Source: Pirellulaceae bacterium | GTDB lineage: Bacteria > Planctomycetota > Planctomycetia > Pirellulales > Pirellulaceae | NCBI GenBank assembly: GCA_023382975.1 | Contig: JAHDXO010000008.1 | Location: 1-64,000, forward strand | DNA length: 64,000 nt | Direction: 5' to 3' | Part shown: piece after piece, positions 63,255 through 64,000 of the stretch | Layout: every line of letters begins with the position of its first letter | Numbering within the stretch: the first letter of the stretch is position 1 | Program-made: the position numbers and the translations under genes | The notes under the pieces: model-generated | The model's input: the letters and a program-made list of their open reading frames with translations, nothing else | Databases searched by the model: none | Told to the model about the DNA's origin: nothing

Positions 63255-64000
63255 CTACGACCGCGCGTCCCGGAGAACCAAGCGCTGGTAGACGCTCTCG
63301 AGATCGTCTTCTTCGGGTTCCAGGCCCGTGATGGTAACCCCGTGCCGCTGAGCTTCGCGGAAGAAGATGCGGTTTGTCCATCCCTCAGACACCGTCACCT
63401 GGGCCTCGTTGCTGCACCGAGACGCGGTGACTTGGACACCCTGCTGGCGCAGTGCTTCGAGAAATCGATCGCCTGCGTCGCCGTCCCAGCGGAGCAGGTA
63501 GCTGCACGTCTTCAGCGAGCGAAGTTCGTCAAGCAGCCCGCTATGCAGCAGACGGCCCTGATCCAGAATCACTGCGTGGCGGCAGACTCGCTCGACGTCG
63601 CTCAACAGATGGCTGGACAACACCAATGCCTTGTTAGGTCGCGAGGCCAGCGCGCGCAGGACATTCAACATCGCGGTGCGGCCCTCCGGATCCAGGCCCG
63701 ATGTGGGCTCGTCCAACAGCAGCAGATCGGGGTCGTGGACCAGTGCGGCCGCCAGTTTCAAACGCTGCTTCATGCCGACCGAATACTCTTCCAGGCACCG
63801 GTAGCGGGCTTCGTCCAGTCCCAGGTAGGACAGTGTTTCGTGGGCTCGCCGCCAGGCTTGCCGCCCCGGCATCCCGGACAATTGTCCCGCCAACGCCACG
63901 TACTCGATCCCCTTCAGGCCCGGGATGAACGCTTCCCGCTCGGACATGTAACCGATCGCGCCTCGCAGGGCGATGCCGCTAGCACGGACATCCCGCCCCA
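63255..64000 (-). CDS. ABC transporter ATP-binding protein (5' end outside window)
   Basis: About 248 codons of an ABC ATPase; the frame stays open to the window edge, so the start and the Walker A motif lie outside. Present are the Q-loop region ([21 protein letters not shown]), a variant signature [15 protein letters not shown], Walker B ([14 protein letters not shown]) and the H-loop ([11 protein letters not shown]). This is the CcmA-type group paired with ABC-2 export permeases. The C-terminal 90 residues are a small extra domain. Confidence 0.9.
   Translation of the reverse strand, partial: GRDVRASGIALRGAIGYMSEREAFIPGLKGIEYVALAGQLSGMPGRQAWRRAHETLSYLGLDEARYRCLEEYSVGMKQRLKLAAALVHDPDLLLLDEPTSGLDPEGRTAMLNVLRALASRPNKALVLSSHLLSDVERVCRHAVILDQGRLLHSGLLDELRSLKTCSYLLRWDGDAGDRFLEALRQQGVQVTASRCSNEAQVTVSEGWTNRIFFREAQRHGVTITGLEPEEDDLESVYQRLVLRDARS

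Overview
The window looks like a piece of a high-GC planctomycete chromosome, most likely from the Pirellulales side of the phylum. This is an inference from gene content. The signs are two exported sulfatases side by side, exported FAD-dependent oxidoreductases and a GH123/DUF4091-like protein, a giant Ala/Pro-rich protein ending in a prenyltransferase/squalene-oxidase-like toroid, loose gene packing, an ovothiol synthase, and many dispersed palindromes. No tRNA, rRNA or CRISPR array was recognised.

Layout. 0.3-1.4 kb: palindrome cluster, a lipid-A-biosynthesis N-terminal domain protein and a tiny membrane protein. 1.4-3.5 kb (minus): tail-specific protease. 3.7-15.2 kb: a Tol/Exb-like energised envelope cluster (TPR protein, ExbB/TolQ, ExbD/TolR, 2268-residue membrane-anchored protein). 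15.3-19.7 kb: two exported serine esterases. 19.9-22.4 kb: ilvN-ilvC and a radical SAM protein. 22.5-30.9 kb: exported superoxide dismutase, an unknown exported protein, a double-FAD exported oxidoreductase and two sulfatases.

30.9-35.1 kb (minus): the most interesting locus, a compact five-gene bacterial ubiquitin-like conjugation operon in the order Ubl (YukD-like, no diglycine tail), E2 (HPN motif, Cys102, acidic repeat tail), soluble JAMM peptidase, E1-like ThiF enzyme, and a second JAMM peptidase carrying two membrane segments and a long coiled coil. The genes are separated by only 1-27 bases. Sequence shows the parts of an activate-conjugate-deconjugate cycle with one peptidase fixed at the membrane; targets and function are unknown. 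No recognisable E3 is present.

35.3-42.0 kb: an Rrf2-type regulator divergent from a cbb3 oxidase cluster (fused ccoNO, ccoQ, one-heme ccoP, ccoG, fixH, SafE/TauE-like membrane protein). 42.0-47.5 kb: response regulator, RpoD-like sigma factor, Tat-exported FAD oxidoreductase, unknown exported protein.

47.7-52.7 kb: a decayed accessory island on the minus strand. It holds two RHS fragments, a WG-repeat protein, an intact IS1380-type element (1862 bp, 17-bp inverted ends, 6-bp target duplication) and a deleted REP-associated tyrosine transposase flanked by 15-bp inverted repeats. It reads like the ruin of an RHS polymorphic-toxin locus.

52.9-64 kb: two small ORFs, a DUF4091/GH123-like exported protein, OvoA-type ovothiol synthase, a PH-domain membrane protein, nrdR, an unknown exported Pro-rich protein overlapping guaB, guaB, and an ABC-transporter ATPase cut by the window end.
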